Positions 1 to 8,610 of a stretch of 64,000 nucleotides of DNA are shown in pieces. The stretch spans positions 62,001-126,000 of the forward strand of contig OZ244571.1 in the NCBI GenBank assembly GCA_965217825.1, read 5' to 3'. Within the stretch, counting starts at the first letter, position 1; each line of letters begins with the position of its first letter. The translations under genes were made by a program, and so were the position numbers. Under the pieces are notes generated by a model. The model was not told the DNA's origin and ran no database searches. It worked only from the letters and a program-made list of their open reading frames with translations. This DNA is from VXNE01 sp965217825. GTDB lineage: Bacteria; Pseudomonadota; Gammaproteobacteria; Pseudomonadales; Azotimanducaceae.

Positions 1-20
1 GTTGAGGCAGACACAACACC

Positions 21-800
21 GTGACGTACGACCGACCGACTGAGCCTTCGAGCGTCATCGGCGTCCTGACCGATGGATTTCTTCTCTATCGGGCGAGCAT
101 AAAGTCACTCTACGTACCTGTATTCGTGCTCGCACTGATGATGAGTGAGGTAACAGTCAACTGGCAATCCGACACCGGCGTGAGCTATTGGATTCGCTGC
201 ATTCTTTCGTGGGTCGTCGGCATCTACATGTACGGATTCATCATTGCCAGCGTTCACTTCCTCGCGTCGAACGATCCGAGCGGCATTCGTTCGTCGCTAG
301 GCATCGCAATGCGTCGGCTGCCGACAATGCTTGTCGTCTATGTATTGTTCACATTCGCCATCTTCGCCGGTTTTATGCTGCTCATGTTTCCCGTGGTCTG
401 GCTGCACCTCTCAGACAGCTTCTTCGTCGGGGTCCTGGCGTTGACAGTTTCCGCCTCCTTGGTGGGAACCGCTCTGTTCGCCAGCCTTTTGCTACCTGTC
501 ACCAAGGGGTACGGACCTTCCGACAGCTTCCGCGAAGGTTATTCACTGGTCAGGCGACATTGGGGCAAGACGTTCGTGGTTCTCGCGATGACGGTGGCCG
601 TAGTAGTGGGGCTGAACACCGCCAGTTTCCGAGTGACCTGGATGCTGGGGGACCAGTTCGATAGCGACTTCGTAGCAAACATGGTCTCGATGCTGACGTA
701 TGCCGCGTTCAACGCGACCATCATGCCGCTCGGCCCGTGCCTCCTCTACGGGGCGTATCAGGACCTCCGGCTGCGGCAGAACGGTGTAGCGTCCGCATAG
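21..800 (+). CDS. Multi-pass inner-membrane protein, unknown function
   Basis: Predicted 259-residue inner-membrane protein without a domain I can name. Six hydrophobic stretches are visible, at about residues 28-45, 60-82, 103-127, 131-155, 185-201 and 222-243, separated by short polar loops; the C-terminus is polar and basic. The amphipathic segment SFREGYSLVRRHWGK before the fifth helix resembles loops in YciC/DUF7847-type membrane proteins, but that is only a resemblance. The ATG start leaves 20 bases of upstream sequence in the window, so neither promoter nor ribosome binding site can be judged. It converges on the aldo/keto reductase with 61 bases between the two stop codons. Confidence 0.75.
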   Translation: MTYDRPTEPSSVIGVLTDGFLLYRASIKSLYVPVFVLALMMSEVTVNWQSDTGVSYWIRCILSWVVGIYMYGFIIASVHFLASNDPSGIRSSLGIAMRRLPTMLVVYVLFTFAIFAGFMLLMFPVVWLHLSDSFFVGVLALTVSASLVGTALFASLLLPVTKGYGPSDSFREGYSLVRRHWGKTFVVLAMTVAVVVGLNTASFRVTWMLGDQFDSDFVANMVSMLTYAAFNATIMPLGPCLLYGAYQDLRLRQNGVASA

Positions 801-861
801 GCGGGGATCATCGAGCCGGCGTATTGCCGAATCCGCCTGCCTTCGAACACGTCCTGCGGCA

Positions 862-1794
862 TCAGCCAAGCAATTCGTCGATTTCCTTCATTTCGTCGGC
901 GGAAAGGCGCATCGTCGACGCCTCCACGTTTGCCTTCGCCTGCTCCGGCCGCGTGGCGCCGGCGATCACCGACGATACGCACGGGAACGACAGCAACCAG
1001 CCAAACGCCAACTCAAGCAACGAACGGTCGCGTTCCCGCGCAAAGGCATCGAGTTTCTCGACGCGGTCGAAGTTATCGTCGTTCAACGAACGGGCGGCGG
1101 CTCTCGGTGCTGCAAGCCGCGTGCCCTCCGGCGCCGGCACGCCCCGCTGGTACTTGCCGGTCAGCAGACCGCTCGCGAGCGGAAAAAACGGCAGCATGCC
1201 AAGCTCGAACCGGTCACAGACGGGAATGACCTCCCGCAAAACGTCGCGCTCCAGCAGGTTCATGTGGTTCTGCGCGGTGACGAACGGGTTGAGATGGTCC
1301 CGCAACGCGGTCCAATGGGCATCGACGATCTGCCAGCCGGCAAAGTTGGAGCAACCGGCGTAGCGGATCTTGCCCTGCCTGATGCAATCGTCCAGCGCGC
1401 GCAAGGTCTCATCGATGGGCGTCAAGGGGTCGGGAAGGTGGATCTGGTACAGATCGATGTAGTCCGTGTCCAGGCGGCGCAGGCTCGCTTCCACCGCCGA
1501 CAGGACGTAGCGCCGGGATGCACCGCGATTGTGTGGTCCCGGGCCCATCGGATAACCGCACTTGGTCGCAACGATAAAGTCGTCTCGGCGACCTCGCAGC
1601 GCTCGGCCAAGACATACTTCGGAGCGCTGGGAGCCGTACATGTCGGCGGTATCGAAGAAGTCGATACCCACATCGATGGCGGCGTCCACCACGGCGCAGG
1701 TCGCCGCTTCATCGAGGCGCTCGCCGAAGTTGTTGCAGCCGAGGCCAACCTCGGAAACCTGCAAGCCGCTGTTACCCAGTCTTCTATGTTCCAT
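862..1794 (-). CDS. Aldo/keto reductase
   Basis: A 310-residue NAD(P)H-dependent oxidoreductase of the aldo/keto reductase superfamily, a cytosolic TIM-barrel enzyme. The tetrad is visible: Asp and Tyr in DTADMYG (about residues 48-54), Lys in VATKCG (about 76-81) and His in YQIHLPD (about 116-122). The N-terminal beta hairpin MEHRRLGNSGLQVSEVGLGCNN is typical of the bacterial group related to YhdN and the voltage-channel beta subunits, and the length fits. The C-terminal NADP-binding part (SSVIAGATRPEQAKANV) is complete. The substrate cannot be deduced. The gene sits at the left end of a minus-strand catabolic run, 110 bases downstream of a hypothetical gene. Confidence 0.93.
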   Translation of the reverse strand: MEHRRLGNSGLQVSEVGLGCNNFGERLDEAATCAVVDAAIDVGIDFFDTADMYGSQRSEVCLGRALRGRRDDFIVATKCGYPMGPGPHNRGASRRYVLSAVEASLRRLDTDYIDLYQIHLPDPLTPIDETLRALDDCIRQGKIRYAGCSNFAGWQIVDAHWTALRDHLNPFVTAQNHMNLLERDVLREVIPVCDRFELGMLPFFPLASGLLTGKYQRGVPAPEGTRLAAPRAAARSLNDDNFDRVEKLDAFARERDRSLLELAFGWLLSFPCVSSVIAGATRPEQAKANVEASTMRLSADEMKEIDELLG

Positions 1795-1904
1795 GTTGTT
1801 TTTCCCTGTCTGGCACTCCGGGTGCCTATTGAAGCAAATCGACTCCGGGAAGGCGAAGGCTTGCGGAACCGGCCTTGACCCAAGCCCCGGTGCGCCAGGC
1901 GCGC

Positions 1905-2552
1905 TTAGGATCGAAACACGGCCAGGGCCGGACCGTACTGTTCGGCGTAGAACGGACCGTCACCGCCCGTTTCAATCAGGCGTCTCCTGCTGGCTTCCAG
2001 TTCATCCTCCGCGCCTTTGACCCCTTGCAGCACTTCCACCAGCGCGATCCAGCCGCCAGCCATTTCCTCGACATCCCTGGCTCCGGCACTCGCCGCGTGA
2101 TCGGCGCAAGTGGAAAACATGCGTTTTGCGGCTTCGTGATCACCAGCAGCGAGTTCGTGTGCAGCGTTGATCCAGTAGGCGTTGGCCTCGGCCGATACAT
2201 CCAGCCTGGAGACGATCTGTAGATGTGCCTTCGCGAAGCCGGCACCCAACTCACGCTGCTCGTCCGTGACGCCAGCGCCCTCCTCACTCCAGCCCGGCCA
2301 GCAATTGGCGGCAATATTGTATGCCGTCATGTAGGCGACCTTTGAATAGCCCGCGCGGTCTTCAGCGTCCGTGCTCTGCTCCGCGGCACTCATGGCCGCC
2401 TGGCACACCGCGCGGGCAATCAGCAGGTACGACGCCAAATCATGTTTCGGGATAGTTTCCGTTCCGTGGTGAAACAATTGGGATGCAATGTAGTTCGCCA
2501 TGCCCAATTCCTTGACGGTCAGGCTTGGGACGTCGCTGTTTTCTACGGTCAT
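1905..2552 (-). CDS. Hypothetical alpha-helical protein
   Basis: A 215-residue soluble protein that I do not recognise. It lacks a signal peptide and membrane segments and is rich in Ala, Glu and Asp with long helical stretches, for example LIARAVCQAAMSAAEQ and LAAGDHEAAKRMFSTCADHAA, giving a TPR-like feel without a clear repeat register. Four tryptophans and a C-terminal FYAEQYGPALAVF are the most distinctive parts. It is co-directional with the amidohydrolase upstream (46 bases between them) and the aldo/keto reductase downstream, so it may share their transcript. The reading frame is uninterrupted and uses the same codons as its neighbours, which supports it as a real gene. Confidence 0.7.
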   Translation of the reverse strand: MTVENSDVPSLTVKELGMANYIASQLFHHGTETIPKHDLASYLLIARAVCQAAMSAAEQSTDAEDRAGYSKVAYMTAYNIAANCWPGWSEEGAGVTDEQRELGAGFAKAHLQIVSRLDVSAEANAYWINAAHELAAGDHEAAKRMFSTCADHAASAGARDVEEMAGGWIALVEVLQGVKGAEDELEASRRRLIETGGDGPFYAEQYGPALAVFRS

Positions 2553-2598
2553 GTCGTGCTCCCCAAGTCCGCTTGCGTCCTACCGGCGCCCGGACACC

Positions 2599-3600
2599 CT
2601 ATGTCTCCACGCGGTAGATGCGGGTCGCCGTGTCGTGGAACAACGCGGCCCTGTCTCCCGGCGAGAAGCCGTCCGCGATTTTCTTGAACGCGTTCCACAA
2701 CACCTGGTACGAGCAGCTCTGCTTGTCCACCGGAAAGTTGCTCTCGAACATGCAGCGCTCCGGTCCGAAACAATCGATCATGTGCAGGTGGTAGTCGCGG
2801 GTAGCCGAGGCGACTTCATCCGACGACGGCGGAACGGCGCGCTTGTGAAAGCCGAATCCGTTCAGGGGCATCACCAGACCGCCGAGCTTCGCGACGACGT
2901 TCTCGCACTTGGCAAGCGCCGCGACATCGACTCTCCAGGTCTCGTAGATCTCGCGACGCTTGCCGACGTATGGGCCGATACCGAGCGGCCCGCCGAAGTG
3001 GTCGAGCACGATGGGCTGCTCCGGGAACGCCCTGGCGAGCGCCGTCAGTTCGGGGATGTTCGGATGATAGAGCCAGGCATCGAAGGTGAGGCCGCGCTTG
3101 CCGAGCTCTTTGAGCCCCTCGCGAAACTCTGAATCTCCGAGCAGGCCTTCCTTCGGATTCGTATGCGCATTGCGAATCGAGGCATCCGCGTCCCAGGAGG
3201 AAGCGTGACGGATACCGCGAAAGCGCGGGCTGGCGGCCAGGTGCGCGTCGAGCACATCGCCGACAGCCGCGCCCAGCGTCAGGTCCGCGAAACTCACGAT
3301 CGACGCGCACATTCGACCCTCTCCGTACCCGCCGCTCGCGCTCATGGCGGCGATGCCGTTGACGAACTCGGTCTCGCCGACCGGCCGCATCGCCTCTGGA
3401 CCGTCCGCCCTGTACATTGACGAACACTCCATGAAGACGGTCGACACGACGTTGTGACCGCTGCCGGTATCCGCAAGCAGCTCGTCCAGCAGGTATCGGC
3501 TCTCGGGGTGGTCCCAAAGGTGATGGTGGGGGTCGCAGATCGGCAGGTCGGGTTCGAGGATGTCTTCCTCAACCTGCTCCAGCCAGTCGTCTCGAATCAT
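2599..3600 (-). CDS. Amidohydrolase family 2 protein (metal-dependent TIM-barrel hydrolase)
   Basis: A 333-residue member of the amidohydrolase_2 group, relatives of 2-pyrone-4,6-dicarboxylate lactonase and 4-sulfomuconolactonase. The metal-binding start CDPHHHLW lies at about residues 18-25; further expected His and Asp positions are in FDAWLYHPN, VLDHFGG and FESNFPVD. The C-terminal motif TATRIYRV is typical of the family. I chose the ATG at 3600 because it places MIRDDWLEQ just before the first strand; the open frame continues upstream into the ADH gene but that part is out of frame with any conserved sequence. It starts 11 bases after the ADH stop, so the two are very probably cotranscribed. 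The substrate is unknown; a cyclic ester or amide is likely. Confidence 0.88.
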   Translation of the reverse strand: MIRDDWLEQVEEDILEPDLPICDPHHHLWDHPESRYLLDELLADTGSGHNVVSTVFMECSSMYRADGPEAMRPVGETEFVNGIAAMSASGGYGEGRMCASIVSFADLTLGAAVGDVLDAHLAASPRFRGIRHASSWDADASIRNAHTNPKEGLLGDSEFREGLKELGKRGLTFDAWLYHPNIPELTALARAFPEQPIVLDHFGGPLGIGPYVGKRREIYETWRVDVAALAKCENVVAKLGGLVMPLNGFGFHKRAVPPSSDEVASATRDYHLHMIDCFGPERCMFESNFPVDKQSCSYQVLWNAFKKIADGFSPGDRAALFHDTATRIYRVET

Positions 3601-3611
3601 GGGGCCTTTCC

Positions 3612-4718
3612 TCAGTACACCACGACCGAGCGTATGGACTTGCCTTCGTGCATCAGGTCGAAGGCATCGTTGATGGCATCGAGCGACATGGTGTGGGTGA
3701 TCAGGTCGTCGATGTTGATCTTCCCATCCATGTACCAGTCGACGATCTTCGGCACTTCGGTGCGGCCCTTCGCGCCGCCGAACGCCGTTCCCCGCCAGAC
3801 GCGTCCGGTGACGAGTTGAAACGGTCGCGTTGCGATCTCCTGGCCAGAGCCGGCGACGCCGATGATGATGCTTTCGCCCCATCCCTTGTGACAGCACTCG
3901 AGCGCCTGGCGCATCACTTCGACATTGCCGATGCATTCGAACGAATAGTCCACGCCGCCGTCGGTCAGGTCGATGATCGCCGCCACGACATCCTCCGCAT
4001 TGTTGGCATCAATGAAGTCCGTCATCCCGAACTTCTCCGCCAGGGGACGTTTGCCTGGATTGACGTCGATACCGATGATGCGATCCGCGCCAACGATGCG
4101 AGCGCCCTGGATCACGTTGAGGCCGATGCCGCCGAGGCCGAACACCGCGACGTTCGCACCCGCTTCCACCTTGGCTGTATTCATCACCGCCCCGAGGCCG
4201 GTGGTCACGCCGCAGCCGATGTAGCAGACCTTGTCGAACGGCGCGTCTTCCCGGATCTTCGCGACCGCGATCTCCGGCAGCACCGTAAAGTTCGAGAACG
4301 TCGAGGTGCCCATGTAGTGGAAGAGCGACTCGCCGTTCAGCGAAAAGCGCGACGTGCCGTCCGGCATGACGCCCCGGCCCTGGGTTTCGCGGATCGCGCC
4401 GCAGAGGTTCGTCTTGCCGGACAGGCAGAACTTGCATTGCCGACATTCAGGCGTGTAGAGCGGAATCACGTGATCGCCCGGCGCGACGGTCGTCACCCCC
4501 GCGCCGACCTCCACGACGACACCGGCGCCTTCATGGCCCATGATCGCGGGGAACAGGCCCTCGGGATCGGCCCCCGAAAGCGTGTACGCATCCGTGTGGC
4601 AGATGCCGGTGGCCTTGATTTCCACCAACACTTCGCCTGCAGCCGGTCCTTCCAGCCGCACCGTTTCCATGGACAGCGGCTTGCCCGCTTCGAACGCTAC
4701 CGCAGCTCGGGTATCCAT
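3612..4718 (-). CDS. frmA: S-(hydroxymethyl)glutathione dehydrogenase / class III alcohol dehydrogenase
   Basis: A 368-residue zinc alcohol dehydrogenase that oxidises the spontaneous formaldehyde-glutathione adduct with NAD+, and may reduce S-nitrosoglutathione. Catalytic zinc ligands appear in ATGICHTD, MGHEGAG and IGCGVTTG, and the four structural-zinc cysteines in PECRQCKFCLSGKTNLC. The Rossmann motif GLGGIG is at about residue 200. Length and the block GRGVMPDGTSRFS match class III enzymes. The ATG at 4718 gives the canonical MDTRAAVAF start; an in-frame ATG at 4754 would add an uncharacteristic basic leader. The gene is divergent from the SDR at 4839 across 120 bases and leads an operon with the amidohydrolase. 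Without a visible S-formylglutathione hydrolase next to it, the pathway partner lies elsewhere. Confidence 0.9.
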   Translation of the reverse strand: MDTRAAVAFEAGKPLSMETVRLEGPAAGEVLVEIKATGICHTDAYTLSGADPEGLFPAIMGHEGAGVVVEVGAGVTTVAPGDHVIPLYTPECRQCKFCLSGKTNLCGAIRETQGRGVMPDGTSRFSLNGESLFHYMGTSTFSNFTVLPEIAVAKIREDAPFDKVCYIGCGVTTGLGAVMNTAKVEAGANVAVFGLGGIGLNVIQGARIVGADRIIGIDVNPGKRPLAEKFGMTDFIDANNAEDVVAAIIDLTDGGVDYSFECIGNVEVMRQALECCHKGWGESIIIGVAGSGQEIATRPFQLVTGRVWRGTAFGGAKGRTEVPKIVDWYMDGKINIDDLITHTMSLDAINDAFDLMHEGKSIRSVVVY

Positions 4719-4838
4719 TGCTCGACTCCGTCTCACTTGTTTCGCTTGCCGCAAGCGTTGCCGTTGCGTCTGCGCCTGTCAAGAATCCGGTGATCGCCGT
4801 TTACAATGTCCGACTTCTACTTGGCCTTTGGAGCAGAT

Positions 4839-5621
4839 ATGGACCTCGGATTAGCGGGCAAGGTGGCAATCGTCACGGGCGGCACTTATGGCATCGGGCG
4901 CGCTGCCGCCGAGCGGCTGTCGGCGGAGGGCACGAAGGTGGCGATCGTGGCGCGCACCCAGTCCGATCTGGATCGTGTCGCGACCGAGATCAGCGGCGCC
5001 ACCGGGCAGGAAGTCTTAGGTCTAGCCACCGACGTGCGAGACGAGGCGTCCGTGCGCGCCACGGTGGAAGCGGTCGCCGCTCGCTGGGGCAGGATCGACA
5101 TCCTGGTCAACAATGCTGGCACATCGTCCGCCGCGCCGTTCGCCGACATGAGCAATGAACGGGTCATGGAGGACTTCACGCTCAAGGTCATGGGCGCCAT
5201 CTATTGCACCCGCCACGCGCTGCCTTACCTGAAGCGCGACGGCGGCGCGATCTGCAACACGACGACGCCCGGCGGCAAGGCGCCGAATGCCGCCAGTCAG
5301 CCCACCGCCCTCTCCCGCGCGGCCGGCATTTCTCTCACCAAGGCCTGGTCCAAGGAGTTCGCCGCGGACGGCGTTCGCGTCAATACCGTGTGCGTGGGGG
5401 TGCTGAAGAGCCGGCAGCACTATCGCCGATGGGAGGCTAACCAGCGACCCGATTACACGCTGGAGGATCACTACCGGAATTCGGGTGCCCGCGTGCCGTT
5501 GGGGCGGGTGGGCGAAGCGTCCGAAGCCGGGGACGTGATCGCCTTTCTCTGTTCCGAACGCGCGAGCTACGTGACGGGCGCGTCGGTCAACGTCGACGGC
5601 GGCACTTCACCCGTCGTGTAA
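4839..5621 (+). CDS. Short-chain dehydrogenase/reductase with substituted active site
   Basis: A 260-residue SDR fold protein. The cofactor motif TGGTYGIG (about residues 12-19) and the structural NNAG (about 88-91) are intact, as is the C-terminal SYVTGASVNVDGG. The catalytic segment is not canonical: where SDRs have Tyr-x-x-x-Lys, the aligned sequence PTALSRAAG gives Thr and Arg, and the usual Ser is Thr in NTTTPGG. It may therefore be a binding protein or a divergent enzyme. The ATG at 4839 (MDLGLAGKVAIV) is preferred over an in-frame ATG at 4806, since SDRs begin shortly before the first strand. It is divergent from frmA and converges on the FAH-family gene. Confidence 0.88.
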   Translation: MDLGLAGKVAIVTGGTYGIGRAAAERLSAEGTKVAIVARTQSDLDRVATEISGATGQEVLGLATDVRDEASVRATVEAVAARWGRIDILVNNAGTSSAAPFADMSNERVMEDFTLKVMGAIYCTRHALPYLKRDGGAICNTTTPGGKAPNAASQPTALSRAAGISLTKAWSKEFAADGVRVNTVCVGVLKSRQHYRRWEANQRPDYTLEDHYRNSGARVPLGRVGEASEAGDVIAFLCSERASYVTGASVNVDGGTSPVV

Positions 5622-5649
5622 AGGTCAAGGCAGAAAGGCGGCGTCGGGT

Positions 5650-6534
5650 TTACCCGGGTTCGCCGACAACCGTGTTCGCATCCTCTTCGACCACGGTGTT
5701 CTCGATGTAGCCGATGCGGTCGATTTCGATCCGCACCACGTCGCCCACCTTGAGCCATGGCGGAGGCTGCTTGGCGGCGGCGACCCCGGCAGACGTGCCG
5801 GTGAAGATGACGTCGCCCGGCTCCAGCGTGAACGCTTGGCTCAAGTGCGCGATCTGTTCGAAGCAGTTGAAGACGAGGAACCGCGTGTTGGAATCCTGGC
5901 GCTTCTCGCCGTTGACGAAAGTGCGCAAGCCGAGGGTGTGCGGGTCGCCCACGTCGTCGGGCGTTACGATCCATGGACCAAAGGGCGCGTGCGTATCGAA
6001 CGACTTGCCCATCTGCATGGTCCTGGAGGCCGCTTGCCAGTCGCGCACGCTGACATCGTTCCCGCAACAGTATCCCGCGATCACCTCGTTCGCGCGTTCG
6101 ACCGGCACATGTTTCGCGCGTTTCCCGATCACGAAGACGAGTTCACCTTCGTAGTCGACGTGATCGGACACGGAAGGTTTCACGATACCGCCGTAGGGAG
6201 CGTTGGTCGCCGTCGTCTGCTTGTTGAACCAGATCTGCGTCGTCGGCGTTTGTGCGCCCGTCTCCGCGATGTGATCGGCGTAGTTCAGCCCGATAGCCAG
6301 AATCTTGCCTGGTCTGGGTACCGGGGCAAGAAACTCGACGGCATCGACGGGCACGGCATGATCGACACCGACCTGCGCGTCCCGTGCGCGCGCCAAGGCC
6401 GCATCTCCCGCCGCGAGAAACGCGGCCATTTCGGTCGGCAATTCGGGCGCTGCTGCGCGTAGATCGATAACGAGCTCGCCAACCACGACGCCGATCCGCG
6501 CACCGTCGCCGTCCGTGAATGTCACCAGTTTCAT
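5650..6534 (-). CDS. Fumarylacetoacetate hydrolase family protein
   Basis: A 294-residue member of the FAH superfamily, cytosolic Mg-dependent enzymes that hydrolyse or decarboxylate beta-diketo acids (fumarylpyruvate, acylpyruvates, 2-hydroxyhepta-2,4-dienedioate). The hallmark GLNYADHIAETG lies at about residues 81-92, acidic metal ligands in DYEGELVFVIGK (about 126-137) and GNDVSVRDWQ (about 158-167), and the loop GKSFDTHAPFGPW (about 175-187) is complete. The N-terminal 70 residues form the usual small domain (MKLVTFTDGDGARIGVV). It converges with the SDR (28 bases between stops) and lies 46 bases downstream of a small alpha/beta hydrolase on the same strand. Substrate unknown; the neighbourhood suggests catabolism of aromatic or sugar-acid compounds. 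Confidence 0.92.
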   Translation of the reverse strand: MKLVTFTDGDGARIGVVVGELVIDLRAAAPELPTEMAAFLAAGDAALARARDAQVGVDHAVPVDAVEFLAPVPRPGKILAIGLNYADHIAETGAQTPTTQIWFNKQTTATNAPYGGIVKPSVSDHVDYEGELVFVIGKRAKHVPVERANEVIAGYCCGNDVSVRDWQAASRTMQMGKSFDTHAPFGPWIVTPDDVGDPHTLGLRTFVNGEKRQDSNTRFLVFNCFEQIAHLSQAFTLEPGDVIFTGTSAGVAAAKQPPPWLKVGDVVRIEIDRIGYIENTVVEEDANTVVGEPG

Positions 6535-6580
6535 CTTTCCTCCTTGCCAAGGGGCTGCCGCGCGAACGCGGGATCGCCCT

Positions 6581-7240
6581 CTACGAACAGTCTTTCGACA
6601 TCAAGAATTGCCGCGCATGGCCCGCCATCTCCGCGAAGATATCGTCCTCGCGGATCCGGGAGCGTTTCAGAATCCTGTAGCCGTGGTCGCCGGTGTCCAG
6701 CCACTCGAGAGTGGCGCCAAGCCGATTCACTACCTGCGTCATGAGTGTACGTTCAGCGAGTTTGTCTTGGGTGCCAGACAGGAACAGCATGGGCGACTCG
6801 ATCGCATCCATGTGACGCGCACGTTCAACGGATGGCTTCCCCGCCGGATGCAGCGGGAATGCACAGAATATGAGCGCCGCGGCATCGAGCCGATGCTCCA
6901 GCACAGCGTGGCTTGCCATGCGACCGCCGAAACTGTGGCCGCCGAGGCAGTACGGTCCCTCGAAGTGCGCTCTCGCGAACTCAAGCGCCGCCTTGATCGT
7001 CCCCGTCGACACATCTTTTGAGTCCACTCGGGACTTGCCTGCTTCCTTGAAGGGGAAATTGAATCGGAGAGAGGAGATTCCCGCGCTGGCAAAAGCTTCC
7101 GCGATCGACTGCATCGTCTTGTGCCGCATGTCCGCGCCGGCACCGTGCGCGAAGACCAGGGTGGCGACGGGGTCCGCCGCTGCGGCGAAAAGTCCGCCCA
7201 CCTCCCCCATCGGACCGACTACGCGGCATTCCGAGGCCAC
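6581..7240 (-). CDS. Alpha/beta hydrolase, KANL3/TEX30 type
   Basis: A 219-residue small alpha/beta hydrolase. The opening VATLVFAHGAGADMRH (oxyanion region, about residues 26-41) and nucleophile elbow GGHSFGGR (about 97-104) are characteristic of the KANL3/TEX30 (UPF0227-like) group; the acid is probably in LSGTQDKL and the His in DTGDHGYRI. The substrate is unknown. It starts only 2 bases after the stop of the ClpP-like gene, which shows they are cotranscribed. The ATG at 7240 is followed by a short non-conserved MASECRVVG, so a slightly later start is possible but no better candidate is seen. Confidence 0.85.
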   Translation of the reverse strand: MASECRVVGPMGEVGGLFAAAADPVATLVFAHGAGADMRHKTMQSIAEAFASAGISSLRFNFPFKEAGKSRVDSKDVSTGTIKAALEFARAHFEGPYCLGGHSFGGRMASHAVLEHRLDAAALIFCAFPLHPAGKPSVERARHMDAIESPMLFLSGTQDKLAERTLMTQVVNRLGATLEWLDTGDHGYRILKRSRIREDDIFAEMAGHARQFLMSKDCS

Positions 7241-7242
7241 GT

Positions 7243-7839
7243 TCAGGCTGCCGGCAGTTGGTCCGCAGACTCGATGATGCGTCCGACGAGGCCGTATTCC
7301 ATGGATTCCTGCGCGCTCATCCAGTAATCACGGTCGGTATCTTTTTCCACGCGATCAAGCGGTTGTCCCGTTTGTTGCGCAATGATTCGATTGATGCGTT
7401 CACGGGTTTTCACCAGCTCGCGCGCGTGGATCTCGATGTCCGAAGCGTCGCCGCCGAAACCGCCGGCCGGCTGGTGGATCAGAAACCTGGTGTTGGGCAG
7501 CGCGTATCGGTGCTCGCTGTCCGCCGCCAGGTAAATGTGGGTCGCGATGCTGCCGACCCAGCCGGTGCCCACGGTCCGCACCACGGGTTTGATGTAGCGG
7601 ATCATGTCGAAGATGGTGTCGCCGGATTCGACGTGGCCGCCCGGGGAACCGATGAACAGGGTGATCGGATCATCGCTCTTGAACGACATGGCGAGAAGCC
7701 GCTCCGTACAACGTTCAGCACAGCTCTTGTCGATCTCGCCGAATATCGTCAGGGTGCGATGCTCAAGCAGCGTGTTCTCAATGAGTGCGAACCTTTTGGC
7801 CGCCTCGGCGGCTTCCTCCACGCCGTCCAGTCGGGACAT
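7243..7839 (-). CDS. ClpP-family serine protease
   Basis: A 198-residue ClpP-like peptidase. The catalytic triad can be placed: Ser in GTGWVGSIATH (about residues 92-102), His in FLIHQPAGG (about 118-126) and Asp in DTDRDYWMSA (about 165-174). The oxyanion strand FIGSPGGHVESG is intact. It differs from housekeeping ClpP, which has GQAASMGA at the nucleophile, and no clpX or trigger-factor gene is next to it, so this is probably a secondary paralogue (ClpP2-like) rather than the main subunit. Whether it pairs with an AAA+ unfoldase cannot be said. It heads a two-gene unit with the alpha/beta hydrolase. Confidence 0.85.
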   Translation of the reverse strand: MSRLDGVEEAAEAAKRFALIENTLLEHRTLTIFGEIDKSCAERCTERLLAMSFKSDDPITLFIGSPGGHVESGDTIFDMIRYIKPVVRTVGTGWVGSIATHIYLAADSEHRYALPNTRFLIHQPAGGFGGDASDIEIHARELVKTRERINRIIAQQTGQPLDRVEKDTDRDYWMSAQESMEYGLVGRIIESADQLPAA

Positions 7840-7922
7840 GATCCTGCCTCAATCGCGAAAGCCGGCAATGTTACCACCGCGCCGGTTGCGAGCCAGTGAC
7901 AGCACGGAAACATGGCTGCGGC

Positions 7923-8345
7923 TCATTCTCCGGCCCATGGATCGATGACCTCCGCACCCGTTGTCTCGAAGTCGACAACGTTTCCCGTGACGACAGCCAT
8001 CCCGTACGCGATGGCCGTTGCTGCGATCAGCGCATCGCGTTCGGCGCGGGGGTCGGGCACATGCAGCCGCGCGCATCTCAGGGCGACAGCGGCATCGACC
8101 GGCAGCGTGCGCTCCAGGAATTCGGGCAGCACGTAGCGGTCCATCCAGGTCCGCAGCCGCTCCCCCTGCACAGCATCGCGCCGTTCGATGCGCAGGATAC
8201 CGATCTCCAGCTCCATGAGGGTCAGCGCGGATATGTAGAAGCTGGACGCATCCCTGGCGGAGACCCACGCAGTGACGCGCGCGTCGGCCTTGCCGTCGCC
8301 GAGCTTGCGCAACTCGGAGATCACGTTCGTATCGAGCAGGAACAT
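7923..8345 (-). CDS. VapC-type PIN-domain toxin
   Basis: A 140-residue PIN-domain ribonuclease of the VapC/FitB group, expected to cleave tRNA or other RNA when unopposed. The acidic residues of the active site are visible: Asp in MFLLDTNVISE (residue 5), Glu in LMELEIG (about 46-48), and Asp in RAERDALIAATA (about 102) followed by TGNVVDFE. The ATG overlaps the antitoxin stop codon by one base (TGATG), the usual translational coupling of type II toxin-antitoxin pairs. The gene lies between the ClpP-like gene and its own antitoxin, in otherwise core-looking DNA. Confidence 0.93.
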   Translation of the reverse strand: MFLLDTNVISELRKLGDGKADARVTAWVSARDASSFYISALTLMELEIGILRIERRDAVQGERLRTWMDRYVLPEFLERTLPVDAAVALRCARLHVPDPRAERDALIAATAIAYGMAVVTGNVVDFETTGAEVIDPWAGE

Positions 8346-8599
8346 CAGGAGAGGTCGACCTTCGGGGATTCGATGCCGGCGCGCGGCGGTTCGAAGTCGA
8401 TATCGGCCAAACCCGGCATGGACAACGCCTCCGCCAGACTGCGGTGCTGCCTGGCCAGTCGCCGGTAGTCCTCGATGCTGAGCAGCACATGCGCAGGTGT
8501 TCCCCGGTCCGTAATGAACACGGGGCCCGACTTCGCAGCCTTCTTTGCGCGGCCGATGTCTTGATTGAGTTCGCGGCTCGTTACTGTCGTAATGGTCAT
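8345..8599 (-). CDS. Phd/YefM-type antitoxin
   Basis: An 84-residue antitoxin of the Phd/YefM family. The N-terminal DNA-binding part reads MTITTVTSRELNQDIG followed by GPVFITDRGTPAHVLLSIEDYRRL, the standard family pattern; the C-terminal 30 residues (MPGLADIDFEPPRAG) are the disordered toxin-neutralising tail, which typically wraps the PIN active site with hydrophobic and acidic residues. The ATG at 8599 is preceded by AGGG at 8-11 bases, and an upstream in-frame ATG at 8653 would encode a non-conserved cysteine-rich leader that covers the palindrome. A 32-bp palindrome at 8611-8642 directly upstream is the likely autoregulatory operator. Confidence 0.92.
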   Translation of the reverse strand: MTITTVTSRELNQDIGRAKKAAKSGPVFITDRGTPAHVLLSIEDYRRLARQHRSLAEALSMPGLADIDFEPPRAGIESPKVDLS

Positions 8600-8610
8600 G
8601 GCAGCACCCT

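Noticed and set aside
3648..4793. 381-residue plus-strand frame opposite frmA
   Set aside because: Antisense shadow of the zinc alcohol dehydrogenase.
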